Below, in pieces: positions 1 through 17,281 of a stretch of DNA of 64,000 bases. Origin of the DNA: Beijerinckiaceae bacterium RH AL1 (GTDB lineage: Bacteria > Pseudomonadota > Alphaproteobacteria > Rhizobiales > Beijerinckiaceae); the NCBI GenBank assembly GCA_901457705.2, contig LR590083.2:2108597-2172596 (forward strand), written 5' to 3'. The position numbers and the translations under genes are program-made. Position 1 is the stretch's first letter. The number at the start of each line of letters is the position of its first letter. The notes under the pieces are model-generated. The model made no database searches, was not told the origin of the DNA, and was given only the letters and a program-made list of their open reading frames with translations.

Positions 1-631
1 GGGCCACGGCGTGCGGATCCATGCCCTTCGGCAGCGTTCCGCGGTCGGTGAGCATCGGCTCGAGCGCGCTGGCGCTCGCCTCCAGGAAGCCATGCAGCGA
101 GCCGTGGCTGTCGGCGGCGATCGCGATGTTCAGCGCGGCGCCGATCGCCGCGAAGCCGGCGGCGGTCGCGATGACGAGACCGAGGCGATGCTCCTCCGGC
201 CGCACCAGCGCCTTGCCGTCGGGCCGCCGCGCCGAGGCGGGCATCAGCGAGAGCTGCGAGATGAGCCAGGCCGGGATGCCGAAGCCGACGGCGAAGACCA
301 CGGTCTCGAGACCGCCGGTCGCGATCTTGTCGAGATGGAGCGCGGCGACCGAGTCCGGCCGCAGGTCGACGATGCCGACGGCGAGCGCGCCGACGATCGC
401 GGCGATGAGGCCCGCCACCGAGCCGAACGCGAACGAGGCGAGCATGATCGGCAGCGGCGCGATGAACGCCATCATCCACGCCGCCGCGGCGCCCGACGAC
501 AACTCGCCGACGGAGGTCAGGCCGCCCGGCGTCTTGAGTGCGGGCATCAGCGCGAACAAGGCCGCGGCAAGACCGGCCCCGAAGGCCGCCGCCAGACCGA
601 CGCCGTTGATGCGTATCTTGATGGTTCGCAT
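1..631 (-). CDS. DUF2232-like membrane protein (3' end beyond window)
   Basis: About 210 residues are visible from an ATG at 631, and the frame runs off the left edge. The protein is hydrophobic, with several probable membrane helices: an N-terminal Ala/Leu-rich segment near residues 10-30, two around 50-90, one near 115-130 and one near 150-170. It follows rpsF and rpsR on the same strand, which is where alphaproteobacteria usually carry a DUF2232 multi-pass protein, typically ahead of rplI. Family and context support the name, but no biochemical function is known to me. The lack of charged catalytic motifs fits an integral membrane protein of unknown role. Confidence 0.7.
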   Translation of the reverse strand, partial: MRTIKIRINGVGLAAAFGAGLAAALFALMPALKTPGGLTSVGELSSGAAAAWMMAFIAPLPIMLASFAFGSVAGLIAAIVGALAVGIVDLRPDSVAALHLDKIATGGLETVVFAVGFGIPAWLISQLSLMPASARRPDGKALVRPEEHRLGLVIATAAGFAAIGAALNIAIAADSHGSLHGFLEASASALEPMLTDRGTLPKGMDPHAVA

Positions 632-745
632 GGTCTCTTCGCTGTCCCGCGCTGGACTAAGGGCCCGGCGGTTAGAGGCCCGTCACGCGCCTGCGCGCGG
701 ACCCCAACTTGTGGCGGCGCCGAACGCTCCGGCGCCGCGAGGTGC

Positions 746-988
746 TTAGCGGATCACGTAGGGCAGGAGGCCCAGGAAGCGAGCGCGCTTGATCGCCTGG
801 GCGAGCTCACGCTGCTTCTTCGCCGAGACGGCGGTGATGCGCGACGGCACGATCTTGCCGCGCTCGGAGATGTAGCGCGAGAGCAGACGCGTGTCCTTGT
901 AATCGATCTTCGGCGCGTTGGGGCCGGAGAACGGGCAGGTCTTGCGGCGACGGAAGAAGGGGCGACGCGCCCCGGCAGCGGCGGCCAT
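746..988 (-). CDS. rpsR: 30S ribosomal protein bS18
   Basis: This 80-residue protein is the usual length for bS18. The N-terminus is Ala-rich and followed by [12 protein letters not shown], and the C-terminal half carries the conserved RYISERGKI and [13 protein letters not shown] motifs. bS18 sits on the platform of the small subunit and binds 16S rRNA together with bS6. Its start codon overlaps the rpsF stop by one base (TGATG), so the two are almost certainly translationally coupled, which fits their heterodimer. Identification is by direct sequence recognition. Confidence 0.97.
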   Translation of the reverse strand: MAAAAGARRPFFRRRKTCPFSGPNAPKIDYKDTRLLSRYISERGKIVPSRITAVSAKKQRELAQAIKRARFLGLLPYVIR

Positions 989-1404
989 CAGTTCACCCCC
1001 TCTTCGGCAGGACCATCCTCACGCGGGCGACGCGGCGGGCGGTCGCCACGCGGGCCGCGGCGGTCGCCACGGTCGTCGTCCTCGCGCTTGCGCATCATCG
1101 CGGACGGGCCGTCCTCGTGCTCATCGACGCGGATCGTGATGAAGCGGAGGATGTCCTCGTTGAGGCCCATCTGGCGCTCCATCTCGGCGATGGCGGCAGC
1201 GGGCGCCTCGATGTTGATGAGCGAGAAGTGCGCCTTGCGGTTCTTGCGGATCCGATAGGCGAGCGACTTGACGCCCCAATACTCGACCTTGGCGAACGAG
1301 CCGCCGAGGCCTTCGACAACAGACTTGAACTGATCGGTCAGGGTCTCGACCTGCTGGGCGGAGACGTCCTGACGCGCCATGTAGACGTGCTCGTAGAGCG
1401 CCAT
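988..1404 (-). CDS. rpsF: 30S ribosomal protein bS6
   Basis: The ATG at 1404 is preceded by GAGAAAGG at good spacing, giving 138 residues that begin [13 protein letters not shown]. The core bS6 fold (residues 1-95) has the [18 protein letters not shown] segment that pairs with bS18. The tail after about residue 105 is a long Arg/Asp/Pro-rich disordered extension, common in alphaproteobacterial bS6. First gene of the rpsF-rpsR-DUF2232 operon. The 250 bp upstream (1405-1655) presumably hold its promoter and leader. I could not define a specific S6:S18 leader structure there. Confidence 0.96.
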   Translation of the reverse strand: MALYEHVYMARQDVSAQQVETLTDQFKSVVEGLGGSFAKVEYWGVKSLAYRIRKNRKAHFSLINIEAPAAAIAEMERQMGLNEDILRFITIRVDEHEDGPSAMMRKREDDDRGDRRGPRGDRPPRRPREDGPAEEGVN

Positions 1405-1655
1405 CTCGTGCGTGCCTTTCTCTTCACTTGGCCGGAGCCAACTTGTGTTTCGGCGCGAAGCCCTTCGGGCCCCGGAGAAAGGCCCGACGACAAACCACGA
1501 AGGCGAGGACACGGGACGCCGGCTTCCTCTTGGAAGAAGCCTACCCGGCAAGCCGGGTCGTCCGTTCAGCCCCCGGCCGAAACGGAGCGCGTCTTATAGA
1601 GGAAAAAGCAGGAGGCGCAACCGCCCTGCTCCCGCTTTTCGACCGCAGGTCGCGA

Positions 1656-2519
1656 TCACTCGCCGTCGCCGCAATGGCAGGCGGGGTCGACGCGGCTGTA
1701 GACCGGCGCCGGCACGGCGTAGGTGCGATAGGTCGTGACGGGAACCTGCACCGCGGTCGTCACCGGACGATAGGTCGTGACCGGCACGAGATGCGTGCGC
1801 GTCTCGGTGCGGTAGCCGTGAACCGGCACGACCACGGTGCGCGTCGGCGCGGCGTAGGTGTAGACTGGGGTCGCGTAGGGCGCCTGCTCGCCGTAGCCCT
1901 GGCCGTAGCCGTAGCGGCCGCCCTCCTCGCCATAGCCGCCGATCGGCTGCTGGTAGCCGCCGCCGTATGTGCCGCCCTGCTGCACGTAGTAGTTCTGCTG
2001 AACGACGCCGCCGCCATAGCCGCCATCTGTGCCGCCATAGCCGAAATCGCCGCCGCCATAGCCGACACCGTAGCCGATCCCGCCGGCGATCCCGTAGCCG
2101 CGCACGAGGCCGTAGCGGCGCACGCCCGTCCGGAGCCCATATCCGGCATGGATCCCATAGCCCGAGCGAAGCCCATACCCGGTGGCGGTGTGCCACTGGC
2201 CGCTTGCGTAGCCGCCGCGGCTCATGCCCCAGCCGCCGTGGACGAGGCCGCCGCCGGTCGCGGTATGCCATCCACCGACGCCGTAGCCCGCGTGCCCCAT
2301 GCCGCCACCCCAGCCTGCGGCATGGCCCATGCCGCCACCCCAGCCCGCGTGGCCCATGCCGCCGCCGTGCACGCCGCCGCCCATGCCTCCCATGTGGCCG
2401 CCCATGCCGCCGCCGGCATGACCACCCATGTGGCCGCCGGCGAGGGCCGCACCCGACAGCGCGACCACCGACGCCCCCGTCGCCAAGGCCAAGAAGACCT
2501 GTCCCGAAATCGTGCGCAT
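1656..2519 (-). CDS. Secreted Gly/His/Tyr-rich low-complexity protein
   Basis: The ATG at 2519 follows GGAGAGGG and starts a 287-residue protein. A Sec signal peptide covers about residues 1-27, ending near GAALAGG. Next come Gly/His/Met-rich repeats of GHMGG and GGGMGHA type (about 28-75), then Gly-Tyr repeats (about 75-215). The C-terminus has repeated short Val/Tyr units such as VPVTTYRPV and VPVTTYRTY and ends with a Cys-His-Cys segment (PACHCGDGE). The His/Met-rich stretch could bind metal, but that is inference. No enzyme domain is seen and the family is unknown to me. In its 5' region the perfect inverted repeat CAATCTC/GAGATTG lies at 2557-2574. Transcribed divergently from the SGNH hydrolase gene. 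Confidence 0.75.
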   Translation of the reverse strand: MRTISGQVFLALATGASVVALSGAALAGGHMGGHAGGGMGGHMGGMGGGVHGGGMGHAGWGGGMGHAAGWGGGMGHAGYGVGGWHTATGGGLVHGGWGMSRGGYASGQWHTATGYGLRSGYGIHAGYGLRTGVRRYGLVRGYGIAGGIGYGVGYGGGDFGYGGTDGGYGGGVVQQNYYVQQGGTYGGGYQQPIGGYGEEGGRYGYGQGYGEQAPYATPVYTYAAPTRTVVVPVHGYRTETRTHLVPVTTYRPVTTAVQVPVTTYRTYAVPAPVYSRVDPACHCGDGE

Positions 2520-2798
2520 GAGTGAAAACCCTCTCCGGCCGGGGCACCGTACTCCGCAATCTCGGTCGAGATTGTCCGAAAACGGGACATCCGCGGCTGT
2601 CCAAGCGAGATTACGCAAGACCTGCTCCGGAGCGACACGCTTGGACGAACGGCGCGGGCGGTCGCCGAAACAGTCCTCGCCACGATCGCACTCCACTGTC
2701 ATCCGCGTTGAAATTGCCGACGTGTAGCGCCCCGACACTAGCGGCCGGGACTGAGATCGGCGACGTCCTCGAACACTGACGACGACGGACGCATTTCC

Positions 2799-4010
2799 GT
2801 GAGCGAAATCTTCGATGTGCGGCCTCCAGCCGGTCTTTTCGACACCGAGCGCAGGCCATTCCGCCTCACCGTAGGCGCTCTCTTCATCGTTCTCGAGATC
2901 GCCGCCATCGCGCTTGCGCAGACCTCTGCGCTGGTCGGCGCGGTCGCGCTCGTCGCGCTCGCCGTCGCGCAGGTCTTCGCGGCGATGCGGCTCGACGGCG
3001 GCATCGGCAAGCTCCTGGTCCTCGCAAGCACGATCTCGCTCGCGACGGCGGGCACCATCGCAGCTGCCCCGATGTTCGACCGGAAGTTCGAGCAGGTCAC
3101 CTCGGACTATCTGATGGAGAAGGGAGGGCCGTTGGGCTGGACCATGGAGCCGTCCGGCGGTGCGGTGAAGGTCACCAAGTTGCTCAACGGCAAGCCGCTC
3201 TTCACGCAGACCTACACGCTGGACGACGACGGTTTCCGGCAGACGACCAGCGCGGAGCGGGGTCCGGCCTTCGCGTTCCTCGGCGACTCCTTCACCTTCG
3301 GCGAGGGCGTCGCGGACTCGGAGACCATGCCGCAGGTCTTCGCCGACCGGACCGGCCGCAGCCTTCGCGTCGTCAACGCCGGCGTCTCCGCCTACAGCCC
3401 GGCGCAGGTGCTACGCGAGCTCGAGCTCGGGCTCTACGATCGGCGCCTGAAGCCGGCGAAAGCGCTCTTCATGCTTACGATCGACTGGCACTCGGCGCGG
3501 GTCGCCTGCGTGCACGACTCGCTCATCGGCGCGCCGCGCTACGAGAGCCGTGACGGCACGGTGAGCTATGTCGGGACGTGCGGTCCGGTGCCGCCGCCGT
3601 CGACGCTCGCCGGGCGTCTGCTGGCGGCAACGCCGCTCTACAAGGCGCTCTTCGGCGGCGGCCTTCGCCATGTCGGCGACGACGAGATCCAGACCTACAT
3701 CGATGTCGTCGGAGCCATCGCGCGCCTGGCCAAGTCGAAATACGGCGTGCCGCTCCACGTGCTCTATCTGCGCAATCCGTCCTACCTGGTCTTCAACCGG
3801 TTTAGCGACGACAAGATCATGGATGGGTTCAGGAAGGGCGGCGCGATCGTCTACGACCTCACCCTCCCCCAGGAGGGCCGCGGCGCGTTCGCCATTCCGC
3901 TCGACGGCCACCCGACCGCGCTTGCGCAACGACTGCATGCCGAGATGCTTGTCGACGCACTTCGCCGCAACGAGCCGGAGCTTTTGAAGGTCGAAGCGCA
4001 AACGAACTAG
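2799..4010 (+). CDS. Membrane-anchored SGNH/GDSL hydrolase-like protein
   Basis: 403 residues from a GTG at 2799; an in-frame later start is possible because no clear ribosome site is seen. Two hydrophobic segments lie at about residues 24-60 and 70-92 and would anchor the protein in the inner membrane. The soluble part has an SGNH block I, FLGDSFTFGEG, with predicted nucleophile Ser164, a block with VVNAGVSAYSP near residue 190, and a C-terminal DGHPT motif (Asp369, His371) that would complete the triad. Proteins with this layout often act on cell-envelope polysaccharides or lipids. The actual substrate cannot be told. Converges on rpoC across a strong hairpin. Confidence 0.75.
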   Translation: MSEIFDVRPPAGLFDTERRPFRLTVGALFIVLEIAAIALAQTSALVGAVALVALAVAQVFAAMRLDGGIGKLLVLASTISLATAGTIAAAPMFDRKFEQVTSDYLMEKGGPLGWTMEPSGGAVKVTKLLNGKPLFTQTYTLDDDGFRQTTSAERGPAFAFLGDSFTFGEGVADSETMPQVFADRTGRSLRVVNAGVSAYSPAQVLRELELGLYDRRLKPAKALFMLTIDWHSARVACVHDSLIGAPRYESRDGTVSYVGTCGPVPPPSTLAGRLLAATPLYKALFGGGLRHVGDDEIQTYIDVVGAIARLAKSKYGVPLHVLYLRNPSYLVFNRFSDDKIMDGFRKGGAIVYDLTLPQEGRGAFAIPLDGHPTALAQRLHAEMLVDALRRNEPELLKVEAQTN

Positions 4011-4054
4011 ACCGGATGCCGAGCCTCTGGCGCGCTCGATGCGATCCAAACGAA

Positions 4055-4090
4055 AGAAGGCCCGCGTCGCCGCGGGCCTTCTGCTTTCTT
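4055..4090. terminator. Bidirectional intrinsic terminator between SGNH gene and rpoC
   Basis: A perfect 12-bp stem (AGAAGGCCCGCG paired with its complement, loop TCGC) spans 4055-4082. It is followed by GCTTTCTT on the + strand, and the opposite strand has a T-containing tract after the stem. It lies between two convergent genes and can end both transcripts. Confidence 0.85.
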
Positions 4091-4108
4091 CGCGCCTGTC
4101 GCGGCGAC

Positions 4109-8320
<4,212 letters not shown>

Positions 8321-8398
8321 TGTCTTCTCCGGTGCGTGGTCCGCCGGTCGATGCGACACGCGGCAGGCCACTGGGAACTGATCGAATTCAAACTGTCA

Positions 8399-8421
8399 CC
8401 GCGGGGCTCTGCGCCCCGCGG
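8399..8421 (-). other. Hairpin in the rpoB-rpoC spacer
   Basis: A perfect 9-bp stem (CCGCGGGGC with its complement, 5-nt loop) lies in the 118-bp rpoB-rpoC spacer. There is no T tract, so it is more likely an RNA processing or stabilising structure than a terminator. Confidence 0.5.
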
Positions 8422-8438
8422 GATCGTGGCTCTTGAGC

Positions 8439-12574
<4,136 letters not shown>

Positions 12575-12717
12575 GGTTTAGCTCCTCGCATGGTGTGCGG
12601 CGATCCACGCGGCGGGACCAGCCGATCGCGTCCCGCGCGGGGACGCATGGAATTCTCTTCATCGCGTCGACCGGGGCCCGAGCCCCTCGGCGGCAGGTGC
12701 AGCCGCAAACGCGAAAG

Positions 12718-12773
12718 CCGGAGAGGCCGTCAGGCCTTCCGGTCGGGATGGGCGGGCGCGGCAGAGCCGCGCC
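12718..12773 (-). promoter_or_regulatory. Two tandem hairpins in the rplL-rpoB spacer (possible attenuator)
   Basis: The 236-bp spacer holds two stems on the transcribed strand. The first, GGCGCGGC with its complement (3-nt loop), is at 12755-12773. The second, CCGG(A)AGGCC/GGCCT(CT)CCGG, is at 12718-12742 and is followed by CTTTCGCGTTT. This is the classical position of partial termination or processing between ribosomal protein genes and rpoBC, which lowers polymerase expression relative to L7/L12. The role is inferred from position and structure. Confidence 0.55.
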
Positions 12774-12810
12774 AGCCCGTCGGCGTATGGCGATTGTCGG
12801 ACAATCTAAC

Positions 12811-13191
12811 CTACTTGAGCTCCACCTTGGCGCCAGCCTTCTCGAGCTGAGCCTTGAGCTTGGCGGCGTCGTCCTTCGAGACGCCTTCCTTGACCGGCTT
12901 CGGAGCGCCCTCGACGAGGTCCTTGGCCTCCTTGAGGCCGAGCCCGGTGATCGCGCGGACCTCCTTGATGACCTCGATCTTCTTGTCGCCGGCGGCAGCC
13001 AGGACAACGGTGAACTCGGTCTGCTCCTCGGCGGCCGGGGCGGCGGCGCCAGCACCGGCCGCCGGGCCGGCAACGGCGACAGCAGCGGCGGCCGAGACGC
13101 CCCACTTCTCCTCGAGGAGCTTGGCGAGGTCGGCGGCCTCGAGCACGGTCAGGCTCGACAGGTCTTCGACGATCTTTTCCAGGTTTGCCAT
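12811..13191 (-). CDS. rplL: 50S ribosomal protein bL12 (L7/L12)
   Basis: 126 residues. The N-terminal dimerisation helix begins [20 protein letters not shown], an Ala/Gly-rich hinge covers about residues 34-52, and the C-terminal domain has the conserved [20 protein letters not shown] factor-binding face. It forms the stalk that recruits elongation factors. It lies 60 bp downstream of rplJ on the same transcript, ahead of the rpoBC genes. Confidence 0.98.
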   Translation of the reverse strand: MANLEKIVEDLSSLTVLEAADLAKLLEEKWGVSAAAAVAVAGPAAGAGAAAPAAEEQTEFTVVLAAAGDKKIEVIKEVRAITGLGLKEAKDLVEGAPKPVKEGVSKDDAAKLKAQLEKAGAKVELK

Positions 13192-13251
13192 GATGTATCA
13201 GTCCTTCGGGTTCGCTTGAGTTTGGTTCGTCAAGTATCTGAGAAGATTGCT

Positions 13252-13776
13252 TTAAGCCGCGTCCGCCTTGTCCTTGTCGGCATAAGCCGCAAAGACACGG
13301 GCGAGCTTGGCCGCCGGAGCGGTCTGGAGCTGCGCGAGCTTGGTCGCCGGGGCCTGGATGAGGCCGACGATCTTCGCCCGGAGCTCGTCCAGCGACGGCA
13401 TCGTCGCCAGCGACTTCACGGCATCGGGGTTGAGAGCAGTCGCGCCCATCGCACCGCCGAGGATCACGAGCTTGTCGAAATCCTTGGCGAAACCGACGGC
13501 CACCTTGGGGGCGGCGGTCGGATCGTCCGAGTAGGCGATCAACGTCGGGCCGGTCATCAGACCGGAGATCGACGCGCTGTCAGTCCCTTCGAGAGCAATC
13601 TTGACCAGACGGTTCTTTGCGACCTGGACCTTGGCGCCAGCTTCACGCATCCGCTTCCGCAGATTCTGCATCTGAGCCACAGTCAGGCCGGAATAGTGCG
13701 CGACCACCACGACCGACGTGGTCTTGAAGACCTCGTTCAGCGTGGCGACGGCCTCTTTCTTTTCCGCTCTGTCCAC
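13252..13776 (-). CDS. rplJ: 50S ribosomal protein uL10
   Basis: 174 residues from a GTG at 13776 with AGGAGAAG just upstream. The N-terminus reads [16 protein letters not shown], as in other uL10 proteins, followed by a conserved rRNA-binding region with [12 protein letters not shown] and [12 protein letters not shown]. The C-terminal helix binds L12 dimers. A GTG start is normal for this gene in alphaproteobacteria. Preceded by a long leader, where the L10-L12 complex usually represses its own translation. Confidence 0.97.
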   Translation of the reverse strand: MDRAEKKEAVATLNEVFKTTSVVVVAHYSGLTVAQMQNLRKRMREAGAKVQVAKNRLVKIALEGTDSASISGLMTGPTLIAYSDDPTAAPKVAVGFAKDFDKLVILGGAMGATALNPDAVKSLATMPSLDELRAKIVGLIQAPATKLAQLQTAPAAKLARVFAAYADKDKADAA

Positions 13777-14289
13777 AGTGCTTCTCCTGGGGGCTCGAGG
13801 CCCCCGGTTGCTTCCTAGCCACCGCCGTCAGCTTGCGCTTCCGGCGCCGGCGCGGCACCTGTCCCCGCTAAGGCTTGCGCCCGGCGGCAGAGGGAACGAA
13901 CCAAAATCAACGGACCCTCGGATCGCACCCGCTGGCCCAAAAATCCGGCTTCCCCGTCTATGCTGGCTTCCCTCGACCGGCCGGTGGAACCGGGACGATC
14001 CTTGGAAAATTAAGCGCTCGAGTGAGCCGAGGCTCAGCCGGCGCACCGGCAGTCTAGGACAGGACATGGCCGGACGAGACGCGGGAGCAAACTCCCGGTC
14101 CACCGGCCATATTCCATCTCGTTACGACCGTACGGCCGATGGAGTGTCGTCAAGACGCAACGAGACATCTCATGTGGGTTTTCGGAACGACTCGATGCCG
14201 GTTCCGAAAAACCTACTTAGCGGCTCAAAAACCTCTTGCCAAGTGGCAAGAGTTCGTTTCCGCCGATTTCCTTGCGTCGCGGCGCCCGA
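13777..14289 (-). promoter_or_regulatory. rplJ leader and rplA-rplJ intergenic region
   Basis: This 513-bp stretch has no gene. Next to rplJ a hairpin GGGGGC/GCCCCC with a 5-nt loop (13789-13805) abuts the ribosome site AGGAGAAG. Near rplA lies an inverted repeat built on GGTTTTTCGGAAC (14177-14213) and then an intrinsic terminator. The arrangement fits an autoregulatory L10 leader preceded by its own promoter after rplKA termination. The full L10-leader kink-turn fold was not confirmed by eye. Confidence 0.5.
14225..14252 (-). terminator. Intrinsic terminator after rplA
   Basis: An 8-bp stem, CTCTTGCC with its complement and loop ACTT (14233-14252), is followed on the - strand by GTTTTTG. 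It lies 38 bp past the rplA stop and separates the rplKA unit from the rplJL-rpoBC unit. Confidence 0.75.
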
Positions 14290-14997
14290 TCAGGGCGTCG
14301 CGCTGACCGCCACGCTCGACGGGTCTACCTTCACGCCAGGGCCCATCGTCGACGAGATCGCGATGCGCTGGAGGTAGGTGCCCTTGGCGCCGGCGGGCTT
14401 GGCCTTCGAGACCGCATCGACGAAGGCCGAGATGTTCTGCACGAGCTGCTCGGCTCCGAACGACGCCTTGCCGACGCTGCCCTGGATGATGCCGGCCTTC
14501 TCGACACGGAACTCGACCGCGCCGCCCTTCGAGGCCTTGACCGCACCGGTGACGTCCATGGTCACGGTACCGACCTTCGGGTTCGGCATCATGCCGCGCG
14601 GGCCGAGCACCTTACCCAGGCGACCGACGAGCGGCATCATGTCGGGCGTCGCGATGCAGCGATCGAAGTCGATCGTGCCGCCCTGGACGGTCGTGACCAG
14701 GTCCTCCGCGCCGACGACATCGGCGCCGGCGGCCTTCGCCTCGTCGGCCTTGGCGCCACGCGCGAAGACGGCGACCCGCAGCGTGCGGCCGGTGCCGTTC
14801 GGCAGGTTGACCACGCCGCGGACCATTTGGTCGGCGTGCTTGGGGTCGACGCCGAGGTTCATGGCGATCTCGACCGTCTCGTCGAACTTCGCCGTGGCGC
14901 GCTCCTTCACGAGCGCGACCGCCTGGTCGATGGGGTAGAGCTTGACGCGATCGATGCCCTCGCGCGCCTTGACGATCTTCTTTCCGACGTGTGCCAT
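14290..14997 (-). CDS. rplA: 50S ribosomal protein uL1
   Basis: 235 residues, the normal length, beginning [17 protein letters not shown]. It carries the uL1 signature region around [20 protein letters not shown] and the preceding TPDMMP. uL1 binds 23S rRNA at the E-site stalk and commonly represses its own rplKA mRNA. Starts 4 bp after the rplK stop, so the two are co-translated. Confidence 0.98.
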   Translation of the reverse strand: MAHVGKKIVKAREGIDRVKLYPIDQAVALVKERATAKFDETVEIAMNLGVDPKHADQMVRGVVNLPNGTGRTLRVAVFARGAKADEAKAAGADVVGAEDLVTTVQGGTIDFDRCIATPDMMPLVGRLGKVLGPRGMMPNPKVGTVTMDVTGAVKASKGGAVEFRVEKAGIIQGSVGKASFGAEQLVQNISAFVDAVSKAKPAGAKGTYLQRIAISSTMGPGVKVDPSSVAVSATP

Positions 14998-15001
14998 CTC
15001 G

Positions 15002-15433
15002 TTACCCCACCACCTCGAGGCCCATCGAACGGGCGGAGCCTTCGATCATCGCGGACGCGGCCTCGACGGTCGCGCAGTTGAGGTCGGGCATCTTCTTGGC
15101 GGCGATCTCGGCGATCTGCGCCTTGGTGATCTTGCCGACGAAGGCGCCCTTGCCGACGGTCGCCGAGCCCGACTTCACGCCCGACGCCTGCTTCAGGAAG
15201 TAGGTGACGGGCGGCTGCTTCATCTCGAAGGTGAAGGAGCGGTCCTGGTAGGCGGTGATGATGACGGGGATCGGCGTCCCCTTCTCCATCTGCTGGGTCT
15301 TCGCGTTGAAGGCCTTGCAGAATTCCATGATGTTCAAGCCGCGCTGGCCGAGCGCGGGGCCGATCGGCGGCGACGGGTTCGCAGACCCCGCCGGCACCTG
15401 CAGCTTGATGTAGCCGGTGACCTTCTTTGCCAT
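15002..15433 (-). CDS. rplK: 50S ribosomal protein uL11
   Basis: 143 residues from the ATG at 15433. It starts [18 protein letters not shown] and has the [21 protein letters not shown] rRNA/thiostrepton-region motif with conserved prolines. uL11 shapes the GTPase-associated centre and is needed for RelA activation. First gene of rplKA, 177 bp downstream of nusG. Confidence 0.98.
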   Translation of the reverse strand: MAKKVTGYIKLQVPAGSANPSPPIGPALGQRGLNIMEFCKAFNAKTQQMEKGTPIPVIITAYQDRSFTFEMKQPPVTYFLKQASGVKSGSATVGKGAFVGKITKAQIAEIAAKKMPDLNCATVEAASAMIEGSARSMGLEVVG

Positions 15434-15564
15434 GCTGTACTCCTCTGCCGTGGTGCGGCGCTGGCTCGCCTCCCACGGTGGTGGCTTCGCGACGACTGCG
15501 GAGGTCCGCGGTCGCAAAGCGAAAAGGCGCGATGCCTTTCAGCGTCGCGCCGGTGCGGTGATTA

Positions 15565-15580
15565 GGCGGCTTCGGCCGCC
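15565..15580 (-). other. Hairpin between nusG and rplK
   Basis: A 6-bp GGCGGC/GCCGCC stem with a 4-nt loop lies 31-46 bp after nusG. No T run follows it, so it is at most a weak attenuator or pause site. Significance unknown. Confidence 0.3.
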
Positions 15581-15610
15581 CGCGCAACAGAAAACGCCAT
15601 CGAGATGCGC

Positions 15611-16144
15611 TTAAGCGACCTTCTCGACCTGCGCGTACTCGAGCTCGACGGGCGTCGCGCGGCCGAAGATCGAGACGGCGACCTTGACGCGCGAGCGGCT
15701 CTCGTCGACCTCCTCGACCACGCCGTTGAACGAGGCGAACGGGCCGTCGGCCACGCGGACGTTCTCGCCGACCTCGAAGGAGATCGTCGACTTCGGCCGC
15801 TCGACGCCGTCCTGGACCTGACCCTTGATGCGATCTGCCTCGGCATCCGAGATCGGCACCGGCTTCTTGTCGGCGCCGAGGAAGCCCGTGACCTTCGGTG
15901 TGTTCTTGATGATGTGGTAGACGTCGTCCGACAGGTCGCACTTCACGAGCACGTAGCCGGGGAAGAACTTGCGCTCGGCGTTGACCTTGCGGCCCTTGCG
16001 GACCTCGACGACGTTCTCCGTCGGCACGAGGATCTCGTCGAACTTCTCCTCGAGACCCCGCTGCGCCGCCTGCTCACGGATCGAGGCGGCGACCTTCTTC
16101 TCGAAGTTCGAATGGGCGTGAACGATGTACCAGCGCTTGTTCAT
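15611..16144 (-). CDS. nusG: Transcription termination/antitermination factor NusG
   Basis: 177 residues beginning [19 protein letters not shown]. The NGN domain carries [15 protein letters not shown], and the C-terminal KOW domain (about residues 125-177) has [19 protein letters not shown] followed by [14 protein letters not shown]. NusG binds RNA polymerase, promotes processivity and couples to ribosomes or Rho. It starts 9 bp after secE on the same strand, the conserved bacterial order. Confidence 0.98.
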   Translation of the reverse strand: MNKRWYIVHAHSNFEKKVAASIREQAAQRGLEEKFDEILVPTENVVEVRKGRKVNAERKFFPGYVLVKCDLSDDVYHIIKNTPKVTGFLGADKKPVPISDAEADRIKGQVQDGVERPKSTISFEVGENVRVADGPFASFNGVVEEVDESRSRVKVAVSIFGRATPVELEYAQVEKVA

Positions 16145-16153
16145 TGTCGTCCG

Positions 16154-16345
16154 TCAGCGGCCGAAGCCGAGAATCAGGTTGATTCCGATGTGGATGAGCT
16201 GATCCGCGGCGAAGAGGAAGAGGCTGGCGAAGACGCACATGACGACGACGAGCACGGTCGTGATCGTCGTCTCGCGGCGGTTCGGCCATGTGACCTTGCT
16301 CGCCTCGGCGCGGACTTCTTGCAGGAACTGGAACGGGTTGGCCAT
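16154..16345 (-). CDS. secE: Preprotein translocase subunit SecE
   Basis: 63 residues from the ATG at 16345, beginning MANPFQFLQEVRAEASKVTW with the conserved WP-RRE motif, then a single membrane helix at about residues 30-52. SecE clamps SecY in the inner-membrane translocon. This is the short single-helix form usual in alphaproteobacteria. The tRNA-Trp and tuf genes that often precede secE are absent here. Confidence 0.96.
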   Translation of the reverse strand: MANPFQFLQEVRAEASKVTWPNRRETTITTVLVVVMCVFASLFLFAADQLIHIGINLILGFGR

Positions 16346-16395
16346 TCGCCGTCGATGATGCTCGGGACCCGGCTGGAGGCTCGGATCGTACGATC

Positions 16396-16435
16396 GGAAA
16401 AAGTGGTGGCGCGGAACCGCTCGGTTCCGCGCCAC
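16396..16435 (-). terminator. Intrinsic terminator after the small membrane protein gene
   Basis: A 14-bp perfect stem (GTGGCGCGGAACCG with its complement) spans 16406-16435 and is followed on the - strand by CACTTTTTCC. It ends transcription of the 16493-16723 gene ahead of the secE-nusG operon. Confidence 0.85.
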
Positions 16436-16492
16436 AAAGCTCTACTTATCGATAGGCAAGGACGCTGGCAAGGGCCAGCGCCATAACGAGCG

Positions 16493-16723
16493 TCAGATGC
16501 GCACCGGGACGCGCCGCTCGTCCGCAGGAAGGCTGGACGAGGCAACGATCAGACCGGCGCCGGCGCCCGCCATTGCCGCGGCGGCGACGACCCACATCAG
16601 CTTGCCGCCGACGCTCTCGTGGCCGAAGCCGAGCGTCTGGATGGCCCATGCGGCCCCGATCGCAATTGCAAAGAAACCAATGAGACGCAGCAGATAGCCG
16701 GCCGTCACAACCCCGTTTTCCAT
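16493..16723 (-). CDS. Small two-helix membrane protein, unknown function
   Basis: 76 residues from the ATG at 16723, which has GAGGGG 9 nt upstream. Two hydrophobic segments, about residues 8-28 and 38-60, predict a helical hairpin in the inner membrane, with a basic C-terminus (DERRVPVRI). I do not recognise the family. A strong terminator follows, so it appears to be a separate unit upstream of secE. Confidence 0.65.
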   Translation of the reverse strand: MENGVVTAGYLLRLIGFFAIAIGAAWAIQTLGFGHESVGGKLMWVVAAAAMAGAGAGLIVASSSLPADERRVPVRI

Positions 16724-16838
16724 TGTCGATCCCCTCAGATCGTCGTGTCTGGGAGAGTAATTCAGCAATGGCGTTCGGGTTCACCGCGTCTTTGGCGCGA
16801 GCCTGAAGAATCGATAAATTTGTCGCGATTGCATGCGA

Positions 16839-17258
16839 TCAGCTGGCGGGGCTCTTCTCCGTCGCCTTCGACATCACGTCCTCGATCCACTCGGGCTGCG
16901 TCTCACCGACCGAGCGGGCGACCTCCTTGTCGCCGCGGAAGGCAATTAGCGTGCTTTGCAGGCGGGCGTTGAACTTCCGCATCACATCCTTCTGCGTGTC
17001 GAAGTCGACGCGGAAGGTGACCAGGTTCTTGAACTCGGCCTCGCTCAGAAGCTTGTCGATGATCGGCTTCTGTCTCGCGCAGATGTCACACCAGGTCGCG
17101 AAGGTGTCGATGAGGATCGGCTTGCCGGCCTTCTGGGCGGCGTCGAAAGCCGCCTCGGTGAAGGGCTGCGGGGCGTTGTCCGCCGCCAGCGCCGGCAGGG
17201 CGAAGGCTACGGCAACCATGGCAAAGACAGCAAGGGCGGCGCGTCGTGTCGGCATCAT
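16839..17258 (-). CDS. Periplasmic thioredoxin-like protein
   Basis: 139 residues. The start at 17258 is chosen because AAGGA lies about 9 nt upstream; an earlier ATG at 17285 overlaps the previous stop. The signal peptide begins PTRRAALAVF and ends near PALAAD. The thioredoxin fold carries the redox motif ATWCDICARQ (CxxC), followed by a VDFDTQKDVMRKF segment. It resembles the periplasmic C-terminal domains of DsbD-like proteins. Last gene of the quinoprotein-relay operon, so it may keep the SoxYZ-like carrier or the CXXCW protein reduced. That role is inferred. Confidence 0.8.
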   Translation of the reverse strand: MMPTRRAALAVFAMVAVAFALPALAADNAPQPFTEAAFDAAQKAGKPILIDTFATWCDICARQKPIIDKLLSEAEFKNLVTFRVDFDTQKDVMRKFNARLQSTLIAFRGDKEVARSVGETQPEWIEDVMSKATEKSPAS

Positions 17259-17281
17259 GATGGGCCGTCCTTTGTTCGAGA

